NCBI GenBank assembly: GCA_003008705.1
Contig: PDUO01000028.1
Location: forward strand, 751,214 to 815,213
DNA length: 64,000 bases
Source: Pezicula radicicola
Taxonomy: Eukaryota > Ascomycota > Leotiomycetes > Helotiales > Dermateaceae
Reading direction: 5' to 3'
Positions within the stretch are counted from its first letter, which is position 1, and the number at the start of each line of letters is the position of its first letter. Below are positions 35,764 through 48,018 of the stretch, piece by piece. A model generated the notes under the pieces. It made no database searches, had not been told where the DNA came from, and saw nothing but the letters and a program-made list of their open reading frames with translations. Made by a program: the position numbers and the translations under genes.

Positions 35764-37995
35764 CTACATTCTGCATGGTGTTAGCAAATTACATATATAA
35801 GGTAACAAACGTGAACTGACCTTTCAACCGGGCTCAATCCGAGCAAACCCATTCCATTGTTTAAAACGATACGAGCCGACTCGTAGAGGGCCATTCGAGC
35901 TGCCGCCAAGTCCGTCGGAACCGGGTGCTGCTCGTTGCCTACAATGCGGAGATGGTCATAACTGGAGCTGAGGATGTGGCTGAACTTGAACAGATACGTA
36001 AGAATGGTGGTAGGTTCTAAGGTCTTGAGCGTATTTTGAACGACATCAGGATACTGGGAGATAACTCGGATGAGCTCTTGAGCTTTGTCTTCGCTTAGGA
36101 GACTGAGGTTGGCGTTGAGGAGGTCCGAATAAGGGATCGCTGCTTTACGTGCGATGGAGCACAGACGGGCGTGTGCATATTGGAGGTATGGGCCAGTGTC
36201 ACCCTCGAAGGCGGTCATGACATCCATGTCAAACTGATAGTTGTTGATTCTGAAGATGTTAGGAAGCAATCACAGTATAACAAAGCAAGTCTCTCACCTC
36301 TTTCCACTCATATCCTGAACCATGACAGCACTGATGCCCAAAACATCGGCAACAGCCAGCGGATTCTCGACTTGCTCATACTTCTTCTCATTCTTCTGCA
36401 TGACCTCGTGCATCTTTTCTCCAACATCCCTCAAGATATCGTCCAAAAACTTGACCGTTCCCTTTCGGGTGCTCATGCCCAAGACCATACCAAAGTTGAT
36501 GTGCTGCACCTTGGCTGCAATATCCTTGTAGCCGATGAGTTCGACAATTTTGAACAGCTGCTTGAGATGAAGATCCTGTTGTGATGCGACAACATAGATC
36601 ATGTGGTCAAAGTGGTACTTCTCCTCGCGCTGCATGATTTCGCTGATGTCTCGAGTAAGGTAAAGTGCTGTACCATCCTTCTTTCGAATGATAGGTCTCT
36701 CCAGACTCTTTCCTGCTTTGCCGGGAACATGCTTACTGAAGTCGACAATAACAGCACCGTCAGAGACCTCCGAAATACCAGTCTCCTCCATTTTCTTCGC
36801 CATGAAGTCCATTTTCTCGTCCTTGACCTGACTCTCACCGGAGTAGTCATCGAAGTGAATGTTGAGTCGAGCATAGGTCTCCTTGTATCGCGTAATACTC
36901 ATTTCACGGAAACGAGCCCATTGTGCTAAAGCTTTCTCGTCCTTGTCTACCATGGCCTTGAAATATCGACGAGCCTGCTCATCAAGCCCTTCGTTCTCCA
37001 ACTCGGTCGCTTCCGACTCTTTTCCTTCCCCCTTTAACGCAGTGATCTTCTCTTTCTCTGCTGCCAAATCCTTGTTTATCGCAACGTAAATCTCGTACAG
37101 ATGGTTAATAGGGTCCTTCACTAAAGCTTCCTCGCTTCCGTACTTCTCAAACCCCAGAGCCAGAAGTCCATATTGCTTGCCCCAATCTCCTAGATAATTT
37201 ATTCTGACAACGTCCCAGCCTGCTCCCTGGTATAGATTCGACAGGAAACCACCGATGATAGTACTTCGAAGATGGCCGGCGTGGAAGGGTTTTGCAATAT
37301 TTGGCGAAGAGAATTCGACAATTATGCGCTTCTTCCCCTTTGAGGGATCCTCGGGGTCTTTCAGACCATTGTATGGATTCAGTCCGTACGATTGTTTTGT
37401 CTTGAGGATGGTGGGCACGAGTAGTTGAGCGAGTTTATCGACCTTGAAGTAAAACTGAATAAATGTGCCCTTGATTGTTGGCTTGTTGACGAGGGGAGAT
37501 TCGGGAAACTATGGGCCAGTTAGCCATTGCTCTTGCCACACTGAAATTCTGCAACCCTACTTTTGCTACCCATTCCTCGGCCAGTTCATTCGGTTTCTTG
37601 CCCTTGACTCGAAGCGCTGGCACGGGCAGAACCATATCGCCCATTTCCAGGGTTTGTGTCCATTGTAATGCGGGGTATACAATAGCTGCGTCAACACCTG
37701 TAACTTCGGTGAGGACCGAGGTGAGATGTGAGCGGTAGATATCGACCGTGTTGACTTCAGGGTGGCAGTTCTTGTATTTTGCGAGTGGAGCAGTCACGTT
37801 GAGGGACTGCAGTTTTTCTGCCAGCATCTCTGCAGTTGTGGTTGTTGGTGCCGCCATCTTGTGGTGGGGATAGGGCTGGGATGATGAGGGGCGCGTTTGT
37901 GTACAAAATCGGAATGGAATTATGCGTATTCGTATGCGAGTTCGAGTTTGTGCAGTTCGTAGAATTGATGTGAATCGCGAGAAGGGAGAATTCAT
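35764..37995 (-). CDS. Arginyl-tRNA synthetase, about 693 aa, possible dual start
   Basis: Four exons, 37995-37561, 37508-36298, 36249-35821 and 35770-35764, join in phase; the last exon is only 7 nt and supplies the family's terminal Met after PVER. The enzyme charges tRNA-Arg in translation. Class I signatures are present: FHAGHLRSTIIG (HIGH box) and MSTRKGTVKFLDD (KMSKS-equivalent). DGTALYLTRDI and a C-terminal DALR helix bundle (TYLFKFSHILSSSYDHL) also match. The first 46 residues are rich in Arg and Ser with no acidic residues (RTAQTRTRIRIRIIPFRF), a typical mitochondrial presequence. A second in-frame ATG at 37857 (context AAGATGG) starts MAAPTTTTAEML, the normal cytosolic N-terminus. 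One gene may therefore serve both compartments. Confidence 0.95.
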
Positions 37996-39172
37996 TCGCA
38001 GCAGCGTGGAGGAGAAAAAGAAAGGCTAAGTGAGTGACTCAATGCTGTTTGGTTGACACACAAAGCGGGCGGAAATGTTTTTGCTGCGATGGAAGAAGGT
38101 TGATCCGGCCTTGACCTTCAGCCTTGCGCGGCCGCTCCACTCAGCCTTGTCACGTTCTCGCCAATGGGTATTTTCTTGTATATTTCATTCTCCTTCATCA
38201 CCAGTCATCTCCATCTCCATCTCCATCTTCAACGGTCAACCTTCGTCAGCACTACCACCACCACCACAACCACCACCACTAATGGAAACCGATCTATACA
38301 CTACATCTTGCAAAGCGCATTGTGGATGTATACTTCCAGGGCTATCCCAGAGAATGGAGTCATTGCGTCATCGTGCCATCGTCCGTAATTATTCGACGAT
38401 GGGTCTCCCGCTTGCAGCCTTGGAGCCATCATCCATCTAGTGCATCCATATGCGATCAGACCATCATCGGCATCAGATTGATTGGCATCACGGGCATGTC
38501 TTGTACCCAGCCTCACCCAATCTTCGCCTATCATACGTAGATCGAAGCTCAAGCTACAAGACCTTAATCCCACCCACGTTCAGTCGTGTCATCCATGAAA
38601 CAACTTCAGCCTCGCCGTCTCCAATTCGTCCGTCGACCCAGAGAAGTCACTGATTGGTTATACTCCAGAAATATAGCTTTGCCTCAAATCCAGCGCTGAT
38701 GAGTCGCACGTAGTGTCTCTCAATGTCGCAGAGTTGCGTGCACAAAGTCATGAGATTATGCGATGAAGGGCTGGTTAAGTCGTCATGCTCATTTCAAAAG
38801 TTGCAAAGTTCGACGCCGTTACTTAGTTGAGGAGAATTCAAGTAGGCACGATTTGAAGTTAAGCGACTTCTTGTGTATACCTTGACTTGGATGAGTGGAC
38901 TTGTCTCGAGGGAAATCCAAGGAAGTGGAAATCAAGTGAATATCTATTGTTGCTTAAAGGAGGTAACCCTTTTCTGTTCTGTTGCTCCTTTTTCAAACCA
39001 CCCAGTTTCCCGTCCCCTCCTTCTCCTTTCTCTTTCCATCAAATCTTGTAAACATGTTTGTTAACCGTGCGGTAAATTATTCTAAAACTCCAGTGCCTGC
39101 GGTCAAAAGAATATCCCATCACCCACCCTGTATTGAAACTCCTAACGTACGCCCTGGGACGAGAAATCTCCG
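37996..39172. other. Intergenic region upstream of arginyl-tRNA synthetase
   Basis: Microsatellite-like CTCCAT and ACC repeats lie at about 38207-38280. Several short frames open on the plus strand (38075-38653), but none resembles a protein family and they overlap one another, so none is called. Confidence 0.45.
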
Positions 39173-39747
39173 TCATCTCCTGGGAGAAGGAATTTCTTGT
39201 CCATCATCTCGCAAGACCTGAATATAAGCTCTTTCGTTTGAACCTTTGTGACATCAGTAAAGCTATAATATAAGTATATGGCCGAACAACTCACTCAGTC
39301 GTGGGCGGCCTGGGTCGCTATCTTCCACAACTATCAACTGGGTGTCGACCTGGTCTTCCATAATCACGGAACCGGCTGGAGATGACATATCCATTCGCAT
39401 GAGTGTCACTCTGATCCAGTATTCTCCGGGTGCATGAATCGTCAGATCGGGAAAGCAGAAGTACGCACGCTCCTTGCTACCGTTCCTGTCAGTTGATCTG
39501 CTAGCTGGCGCTCTGCGTGGCATAGGATGTGCCGAGTCTGAGAGTCGTCCACCAAGTTGATTCTCGTAGACGTCTCCAGACTGGTGCATTAGTGTTGCCA
39601 CTGCCCATACCCGAGACAGCCCATCGAAGATATCGACTTCAGAGCTTAATGTGGCTATGACCGGAGGGTACAAGACCGCACCGAGTTGTGCGCGCGCTGG
39701 TGGCTGTATGGCAACTCCAAGCATGTTCCCGAGATGTCTCTGTTTGC
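39173..39747 (-). CDS. Velvet-domain regulator, 5' end unresolved
   Basis: Two exons are clear: 39747-39295 and 39243-39173 (intron 39244-39294, donor GTGAGT, acceptor AAG), ending at TGA 39173-39175. The protein contains PPVIATLSSEVDIFDGLSRV, AVATLMHQSGDVYENQLGG, the velvet hallmark RAYFCFPDLTIHAPGEYWIR, then VVEDSDPGRPRL followed by SSNERAYIQVLRDDGQEI. Velvet proteins (VeA, VelB, VosA, VelC) are DNA-binding regulators that dimerise and control development and secondary metabolism. The N-terminal QQP-type strand appears as QRHLGNMLGV at the start of the first called exon, and the acceptor TTTTAG lies directly before it. The upstream exon with the start codon could not be located, so the gene may be 5'-truncated or have a distant first exon. 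VelC or VosA type cannot be decided. Confidence 0.75.
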
Positions 39748-42204
39748 CTAAAAGCAACTCTGGACTCTAGTTGGTTCATTAGCCAGTAGGTCTTTCCAAT
39801 TCCCGCGGAGCTAAATCGCTGATGGTACGACTGAAGCAGTGCAGAAATATAAGACTTGATCATCCCTCTTCATTTTTATCATAGGTTTATTTTCAGAAGT
39901 GTCATTCCGAGGCCTCTTGTCGAATAGGAAATACGAAAGCACTCGGGAAAGAGTTAACGTACCAAATTCCTGACCGAAGGTGGTAAGCACTTAGCAGACA
40001 TCCGCAACAATGAAGTCAGATGCTTGGATAGTAAAGAGCTTTTTAGGGATGATGATGGGAAGTCTAACTGAAGTATGCTTGATTCAAAGTTAAAAGGTCA
40101 ATATGAGGACACTTGCTTTGTTGGGTATCCTTAGGGTTCCCTTAGGGTTCATCTTATAGAATCTCTCTTTGTACAACGCCAAGTAAGGCTCTCACCCATA
40201 CCTCTGGGTATTCCCGAAACGTCCCACCCTCCCTAACTTTCAAGATAGATTAAAACAAGAAATCAATCAGATCCTCCCGCACCCTCGAGTCTTGTCATAC
40301 TTGGGTTGACCTGCATGATCTGTGGCGGCTCCACCACCCGGTAGATCATGCCAGGAGTTATTCTTTGTCGGTACGAAGCTATGTCCAACAGCTTCTTTTT
40401 TTGAACAGCCCTAGGTTGATATTGGCATCACACAATAAAGATTTGCGTGACGGGGACCCTTCCGAATGGTTAGATCCGAGTCTGGGGGTTTGCGAGTCGA
40501 TCTACACTAACAAGGTTCATCTCTCCGTGGATCCTTTTGTGTAACAGGTCCTCAGCCTTGAGCAGCCAAGTAATTGCTTTGGACGACATGACCAGATGCT
40601 TTTCTGCGCTGTCAATTCTGATTGGTCCATGTGTACTTACGAGAGTCATGTCTGGAATGGACCGCAGAACTACGGTATAGATTTGTCTGATACGGTTGTC
40701 TTTTAGGCATGAAAGTTGGCTCAGGTCACCTCTATTCGCGGACTTTGTCACACGAAACAGGAATCTGATTTTGCGATGTGTAGGAGGGGTCCACAGCCTT
40801 GCAAAGACAGACGGTTGGTTTCGACCCTTTTTACCGGGACGGGAGATCAGCTGTGGCGGTGAGGCGTAACTGTGGCTTTGGAACGAACCAATTCAACTGC
40901 TCTCCAGAGAGCAGCGACCTGCAAGGTCCCTTATTCTGATCTATCTGATTAACAAGCCTCGCATGCGTCCCAGCAATCGAATGATGCCCAGCACTCTGGA
41001 TCGCGGTACTACTATAGTAGACGGATGAAGGTTCCGAATCTATACAAAACTCTTTCCTCCCGTGTCCTTCTGCGGAAGATGTTTTCTAGAAAGACCTCGA
41101 ACGCTCTTTCGTTTACCACGCATTTCGGGAAAGCAACAGGTATTGTTTGCTTTTGCTCGGTGGAGAGCTTCCCCCTCGCAACTTTTTGGGATTGATGACT
41201 CTTGTCGTACGAATTAAATAGGATATCGCGCTCAAGTTCAACAAATCCTTCATTTGTACCTGATGTCACGATGCGGCATTACCACTGAAATGTACAAGGT
41301 ACATTGTGGATGTTTCTACCAGAAAGAAAAAAAGAAAACAGAGATATGGCAGCACAAACCGCTCCGGGGAGGCTTGAGTGATTATTCCACACCCCGCGGT
41401 TTCCCAGGTTCGAAACGCAGAGTCTCAAACGTCAGCAGTTCATTCAAAATCCTTTTCGGGGAATAATTTACGACTGGTCCGTTTAACATCCGAGCCTAAT
41501 TGATACTAGTTGATACTAATTGATGCTAATTGATACTACTCATTCTTTTTGAGGTTGGGCAGCGGGCCAGGCCGCAATGGTACCGGCAACTCAAACCCCC
41601 CGATGCACATGATAATTCGACAACCATAGAGCTTTCTGGGCTACCTCAGGTACTGTATCTATAACCTGATGCCCACAGAATACAAAGTATATGGCCCTTT
41701 GTACTTTCGTACCAAATTATTTCAAGGGGAAGGGGGGAGTGGGAGTGAGTGACGTTGATCGTGATGGGCAAGGGTTCACGCATTGACCGTTCTGGCGTTC
41801 TGGCCCCCTCCACACCCCTGACATAGCCTTCTCAAGGCTGGTTGGAGATCAAATGTCATTGGATGGAATGCAACTGGGCATTTGAAATATTTGGACTCAT
41901 TTTTTTTGGTACCTCTAGCTGATCAAACTGGTATTTTTCCCAATCTTGGGGCTTTCTACTAATGAGTAAAGCCTTTCTACTACGGGTTCGAACAAGCGAG
42001 CACGAGGGAGAGTCTGATAGAGTTGTCTCTCGGGTGCACCTTCCATCGCTTAGAGTACAGTACTTCTCACTGCTCACCTGGTGCACTGCACCTATCGACC
42101 TACCTGCCACCTGAATCCCAACAACCACCATCACCTAATAGCAAAAAATCAATCGATCCTATCTATATTCTTACCTACGTTTTGTCACCCTGCGATATCG
42201 TTCC
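39748..42204. other. Intergenic stretch with unassigned short frames
   Basis: Two minus-strand frames, 40470-40751 (93 aa) and 41012-41269 (85 aa), have reasonable amino-acid composition but no recognisable domain or partner exons. They could be remnants. A 10-bp tandem array lies at 41498-41540. Confidence 0.4.
41498..41540. repeat. Tandem repeat, four copies of a 10-bp unit
   Basis: Units close to AATTGATACT repeat four times with single-base differences (AGTTGATACT, AATTGATGCT). Non-coding. Confidence 0.75.
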
Positions 42205-42309
42205 TTGAGAACCTTTCCGAGTTTCCACGGCAGCCACCACATGTTCCGTCTTCCCCATCCTACCAAATCAGTTTACCTTTTCTTTTTCAAGCTCACACCC
42301 TCCAAGAAA

Positions 42310-42507
42310 ATGGACCTTCCCCTTCCCGCCACTTCTCCACTGTTGAATCGGTCGGGAAGAGTTCCCTCGCGAGGTTGGATCCTTGTCTGGCTGGCCGTCA
42401 CTGCTCTGCTCTTGATCGCATACACACTTCATCTCTTCTTTCATCACCATAAGATTGTACAGCCAAGGGCTCATATGGTACGCCACGTGTCTCTCGCACT
42501 TAGTTGA
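42310..42507 (+). CDS. Possible N-terminal fragment of a signal-anchored membrane protein
   Basis: An ATG at 42310 (AGAAAATGGACC context) opens a frame with one strong transmembrane segment (WILVWLAVTALLLIAYTLHL) after a short basic, Ser/Pro-rich N-terminus, followed by His-rich residues. This layout is common in fungal type II Golgi glycosyltransferases. A potential donor (GTACGC) follows at about 42479, but I could not find a downstream exon that continues it convincingly up to 43.4 kb. It may be the intact start of a gene whose exons I cannot place, or a decayed remnant. Confidence 0.25.
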   Translation: MDLPLPATSPLLNRSGRVPSRGWILVWLAVTALLLIAYTLHLFFHHHKIVQPRAHMVRHVSLALS

Positions 42508-45500
42508 GCATTGCCATAGAGCCACAGATGCGAAATCCAGACCATGGGGACACGACAGGCTCTGAAGAGTTTTCTAGCTTTGCCAATGGCGCTCTGATAC
42601 TCTTGTATAATGGATACATCAACACAAACCTCAGACAGTACAGTTCACATGACACCACTTTCTCACAAATTTTAGAATATGGGTTTTCTCCTCGGCGTTA
42701 CAAGTTGTCACTTTGTACTGATTGATACTGTTCTTTTAGGTCAGACAATATAGCTTCTTTCTCCACAACTCACCGAGTATGGCCTCGAAAACAGACTACT
42801 TACAATCCCGTCAGCAAGCCATGGATAAGTCCGAATTATGGTGGCTGATTAGTTAGTCCTCTGTGGATGGCCTCCGGCTCCGAACTCTCAGCTCCTCTGG
42901 TAATTCATCCCGTAACTTCAGACCGGGCGTACATCGTGGTCTTCCCGTACCGTGGAGCATATTTTTGGGAGACGAGAGCGGTGCGCAATATTGAGAAACT
43001 TCGCTTTAGCCTAACACCCTACTGACGTTTTCACTAGATATTCATATCACTCCACAAAGATAACGCCCTCTGGAACTAACACATCAAGACACCGCAGCCC
43101 GAAGACCTGTCTAAGGCCCGGTTGTATGTGGTCAACGTCCACATCATGGCCGTCGGGATGACCCTGAAATACCAGCCGCAATTGACCCCTTTCCTCCTGC
43201 TTCTCAACCTTTGCCGCTTCTATGGACAATGACATTCATTCCGCTAGTCGAGTGAAGCCACAACGACGGGAGAATAATCTACCTTTCTAGATTGTGGTCC
43301 TGATACGGGCTCGGATAGAACAGCGGGTCTATACGTTAAGCTCTTAGCTCGCTTAGAATGTGCTGCACTCCATGATCATTAGGATTTTATTCCTTCTCCG
43401 AACAGCCTGCACCTTTAAAATCGCAGGAGGTTAGCAGACATCCGGTTTATTCCATTGCACATACGAGGTCACTCTTCGGGTGGTATAATGCAGTCTCAGT
43501 TGGGTGGAATCGTGGTGGCGGGCTTCCCAAGAGCTTTCATTGTGGGAGCTATGTGTACCTCTTACTTCTTTGCAAGTTTCTGCGAATAAGCGATACTTCC
43601 GCACCTCTTTCGAGATCTCGGAATTTTTAACACCCTCAGTCCAATCTGATGTAGAGAGAGTGCAGTATCTGACATAGCGGTGAGTCAACATATGGGCAAA
43701 GTACTTTGTCTATTGTTTATGCATTGTTGGGCAGCAAGATCCACGGCCAGTGATGGGAGTACGTGAAGCAAATTGACCTAAAACTCTATGACCTCTGCTC
43801 TACTCTCTCGGACATCTTAGGCAGATACTAGACAGATTTGCAACCAAGGACTATCCCGAGATGCTCGTGAGATTATGGTTGTCAAGTGCTAAGCTCGACC
43901 TCACAGTTTTCTGTTCCCAAGGGTGGATGAGGCTCTGTTGGCCCGGACTTGTGAGCGGGTTACCAAATTGAAACGAATGAACATTGCTGCAGAATATGAT
44001 CTCCCGCATGGAATACATCACATTGCATATCAGATGATCTCACACAAAACGCCTTCTTAGATTCAACAACTCAAAAGCACATCAGCATCGTACGTTCACG
44101 ATTCGGTGTGTTACACAGAGATGCAGACCTTGCAGATCAGTTTATTAGAACCAGGAAATGGGATCTCGGCAAAGCTGCATGCTGAACGCCGCGTGCAAAA
44201 CACGCCGTACACGCATTCCCCCTGCCGCATATGCCGCATATTGTGATGATCAAATGTCAGAACTAGGAGCAGAAACGTTGTTTCTGCTTTCCTCCACGCT
44301 TTCATTCCGTCGCTTTCCTTAGTTTCATGGCTGAGAAGAAGAAGCAATATTCCTCTTGAGCGAAAGGAAAGGCCGAGAGCGGGAAGAAGCAAACATCTAT
44401 CGTGGTCGGCTGAGAATGACGTTTTAATTGTCGTTCGTCGTCAATTCGAAGTCTCAGGGTGGACATTTAACACGAGCTTAATTTTGTGGCTTATATCTTG
44501 TGGAGGTGGAGAATTCCCATCAGATCGTCGAAGCTGTTCAGTAATCGATCTCTGTACGATGGTCTAGGAACCGGCGGCATGGTTGTTCTCGGCTTTTGGG
44601 ATCCCGGGCCACCCAAGTTCCAACCCTCAGGGTCTATCCCGCTCGCAGCCTTGGGAACGGAACCTGCAGTGTAAGGTCGTAACTGCTGGCTGGTATCGGT
44701 GTACCGTTACTCTAGTACCGTAGCTGCCTGGAAACTGGGAAATATGTGTCGGTGCCGCGTAATTGGCAGCGCTCGAGCCGGATGTTAAGGTGATACAGAC
44801 GCCTGAGGCTATTTATTTGCTTTTTCCCCTTTCCCCTTTTTTCTTTGCTGCTATTATGTGAGCATGAGCCCACAACAAAATGGCAAATCCCGACCGAGTT
44901 CTAGAACATCTCAGTGCCGTAGTCCTACCAAACAATTGTTGAACTGACAGTCTGACAACCTTATTCCTTGCAGTTCTGACTGCGTTCTGTAGATCAAACT
45001 CGGGACTTTTATTTCCCTTTCGCTAATTTGGTTCTTGGGGTAATGTAATGTAATGTTACTCAAGATGCTGGACCTGACCTTTTTTGTCTTTTGATGACAT
45101 TATGTAAGTTCGACATGCTGACTTGCTTGTTTTCTGCAAGTCTTCGGAGGTATGAAGTTGGATGCATAGATGGACATAAGAATTATTTATTTTGTTTTAT
45201 TTATTTCTTTTACGGAGGGGTATTGAGAAGTGTAGAGGAAGATTTAGTTTGTATTTTTTATAGTGATTATATATATATTTATATATAGCCAGGCTCGGCA
45301 CCAGGAATAGGGGAAAGCAAAGGACGACAGGGGATTATTCGCCTCGCTTAGGTAGGGGACGAAAGACCTGACTTTCATACGAGTTTGAGTTTTGAAGTTT
45401 GAGATCTGGGACTTTTTGAGATTGAGTTTGAAATCGAGGCCTGGCCCGTTCCGTGACAGTTTCTCTCTACTATACTTTATTGTAATGGCGGCGGGAACTA

Positions 45501-45859
45501 AACTACTCCTTAGAATACTTTTACTTTCGTGGGCGATACCTTATTGATAGTGGGTTGATACTTAGTTTTCGTATTATGACACCACAATTAAGAGTTTTTT
45601 TTTTTTGAGGGATTTTGAGATTTCTCCGCGGGTGGTGGAGTACGGAGGACTACCGTATTGTATAGTATTGTACTGTACGGTACGGCGGTACGATACAATT
45701 GTGTAAGGTGGAGGTAGAGGTAGGTGCATGACTCGTTCGTTCATTGATCTGATCTGGTTAATAATTTGGGGATCATCTTGGAGATTTTGTGGATTTGAGG
45801 GTTTATGAATTATCGTACGTGAGGGCTTTTTATTAAAAAAAAAGGCTTTTAAGGCTTTT

Positions 45860-46200
45860 TGGGTTTTCGGAGATAAAAGGATGTAATGAGATGGATGGAT
45901 GTGAGAGATCTTGAGTTTTGTGGACAGGGGTTTTTTTGAGGTTTTTTTTTAGACTGGTTGTTGGAGTACAGGAGGTATGGAGGGTTACAAGGGGTGGGAG
46001 GGACACGAGGGGGTTTTGGGAGCGATTCGGAGATGGAAGGATGTGAGAGATCTTGAGTTTTTTGGGGTTGGGAGGATTGTGTGATGTGACGGGTTGAATT
46101 TTGAGAGAGTGTTAGGGTTGGACACGAGAGGCTTTTGGAGATAGATGTATGTATGTGAGATACGGAGGTGTGAGAGATCTTGACTTCTAGTTTCGTTTTT
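45860..46200. repeat. Imperfect tandem repeat, about 130-140 bp period, three copies
   Basis: The block TGTGAGAGATCTTGA recurs at about 45900, 46041 and 46168. Each copy is preceded by a variant of GGTTTTGGGAG...GGAGATGGAAGGATG. The copies differ by substitutions and small indels. The minus strand carries an open 213-codon frame across the array (45849-46490) that is Ser/Thr/Pro-rich and probably an artefact of the skewed composition. Confidence 0.65.
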
Positions 46201-47876
46201 GAAGGGGCATTTTTCTTTTCAGGTTGGAGGGGTCGATTTGGGAGGGTGTGTGTGACGTTGAATTTTAGAAAGAGATAGGGAAAAAAGGGATGAGATGTAC
46301 ATAGTAGATTAAAAAGGGTGTGGTTGTTGCTGCGACTTAAAGGAGGGGTAGTGTATATAGATGAGGGATGGGTAATGGGAGACGAGGTCGTATATTTGGA
46401 CTTTGGTGTCTTCTTGAGATTTCTTCTTGGGTTCTTTCTTGAGTTCGTTGGTGAGGTGAGGGAGGTAGTTTGCATAGTGGAGCTTTTCATGGGAGAAGCT
46501 ATTCTTTTTTAATTTTCTGGCACTTATGAGCTTTGATTTTAGTTAGAATAATAGAGGGAGATGGTTTTGATTGTTGAGAATGGAGACTGGAATATGATTT
46601 AGTTTGTTTGTTGAGTTTGGTTGATTCATAGAGATGTTACATATAAATTTGTGTTGTGTATGAGTGTAGAGATTTTTTGGTTTTATAGCTTGATTGGTAG
46701 GTTGAAGGAGTTTGGTTGATTATGGATATATATTTTTTACCTATTTAACTTTTTCGGTGTTCTAGAAGAGTAGGTACTCTTAAATACTCTATTATATCTG
46801 CAATCATAGTCAATTCCATTATTTCTTTTACTTTTAAGCCTATAACAACTTAGTATCATATAAGGCTCTGTTTTAGATTTCTAGGTCATAAATATGTACG
46901 TGACGTAGTTCGCCAAAATAGCATTGTTTTTAGGGAGTGATGTATTAATGCTTCGAAGACATAGTAGATGTGGAGAGGACGTTTTGTGTACTTGGTACGT
47001 ACTAATTGAAGAACCCCATGTGATCTTAGAAAATTTGGGAACTGAAAGTGAGCTTTTACATCTGAAGCATTGCTTGAACTTTTTGAAATAAAAAAGTTTC
47101 AACTTGATCAGGTATATATGGCATCTCTGACATTTTATCTTGATGATTTATCTATATAAGCTCTCTTCGGTAAACAAAGATCACAAACATCATAAGAGAT
47201 TGGAAGAAATAAGCTATTATGATCGACTAGAAATGGGCATCTAGACAGACAGGTATTGTCGGACCTATGGAGTGACCTCTGCTGTTAACCTTCTTTACAA
47301 ATAGGGATGATGTTCTGCAGTTAAATGAGAAGGTAATGGATATGTGTTTCCTCTAGGAGCCTTGTGCAAGGTTCGATTCCTGATTGGCGGCACCTAATGT
47401 GTTAGGAATTCAAGAATAAGTGATAAACTGAAACTATTTAGGGTGGTAGGGTTGCCACACATATAAGACTAATGCTAAGTAATTTGAGTAGTTCTTTAAT
47501 TTATAAGCACAATTCCTAACATACTGGTCCTCTTTTTTCTCGATGTTTTTTGTTCTTGCGGTGTTGGATTTGAAGACTCTTAGAGGTTTGAACGTTCGAA
47601 GCATGATAATATAATGAGGAACGCCTATACGAAGTGACCATGGAACGCTCAGCAACTAGGGGGAATAGAATATGATTGTCAGAAGCTATGGCGTCTGAAA
47701 GAAAGTAAACTGGTATACTATATTCATTCCAGAACTCTAATTGCATAGGAAGGAGAGGACTCTCTTCCTGCGCAAGTCTTATTTTGAACGTAATGGTTAC
47801 TAGGAGTAGAATGTAGTTAGGCAAAGGTGTTTTATTCTGTGAGAGATTAAGTGTTCCGAAATGGGCCGATTTGTAG

Positions 47877-48018
47877 TACCGTATAAATTGGTTTATAAGA
47901 GATCATTTCGATTTGGGTAACACTCTTGATTTGAGTAACTCACTTGAGTAACTTGCTTGACTTGAGTAACTCACATGCCCCGATCAAAACGATCCTTTAT
48001 AAATCAATTCGTACGGTA
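47877..48018 (+). mobile_element. MITE, 142 bp, same family as the intronic element
   Basis: Terminal inverted repeats: the left end starts TACCGTATAAATTGGTTTAT and the right end in reverse complement starts TACCGTACGAATTGATTTAT, flanked by TA on both sides. The inside holds several copies of a unit near TTGATTTGAGTAACTCAC. The termini match the element at 26740-26862 over about 27 bp. There is no coding capacity. Confidence 0.88.

Noticed and set aside
40470..41269. Two minus-strand frames of 93 and 85 codons
   Set aside because: Composition is plausible, but there is no recognisable domain, no convincing splice connection and no start context; described only in the intergenic entry.
42310..43240. 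Glycosyltransferase (CAP59-type) gene beginning at the signal anchor at 42310
   Set aside because: The anchor is convincing, but the following 900 bases show no frame that matches the family, so only a fragment is listed.
45849..46490. 213-codon minus-strand open frame
   Set aside because: Low-complexity Ser/Thr/Pro composition across a G/T-skewed tandem repeat; no domain, no intron and repeats not in register.
47360..47395. tRNA-like T-arm motif GGTTCGATTCC followed by a GGCGGCACC-like end
   Set aside because: No matching acceptor 5' strand, D-arm or anticodon stem could be found upstream, and the T-stem does not pair well.
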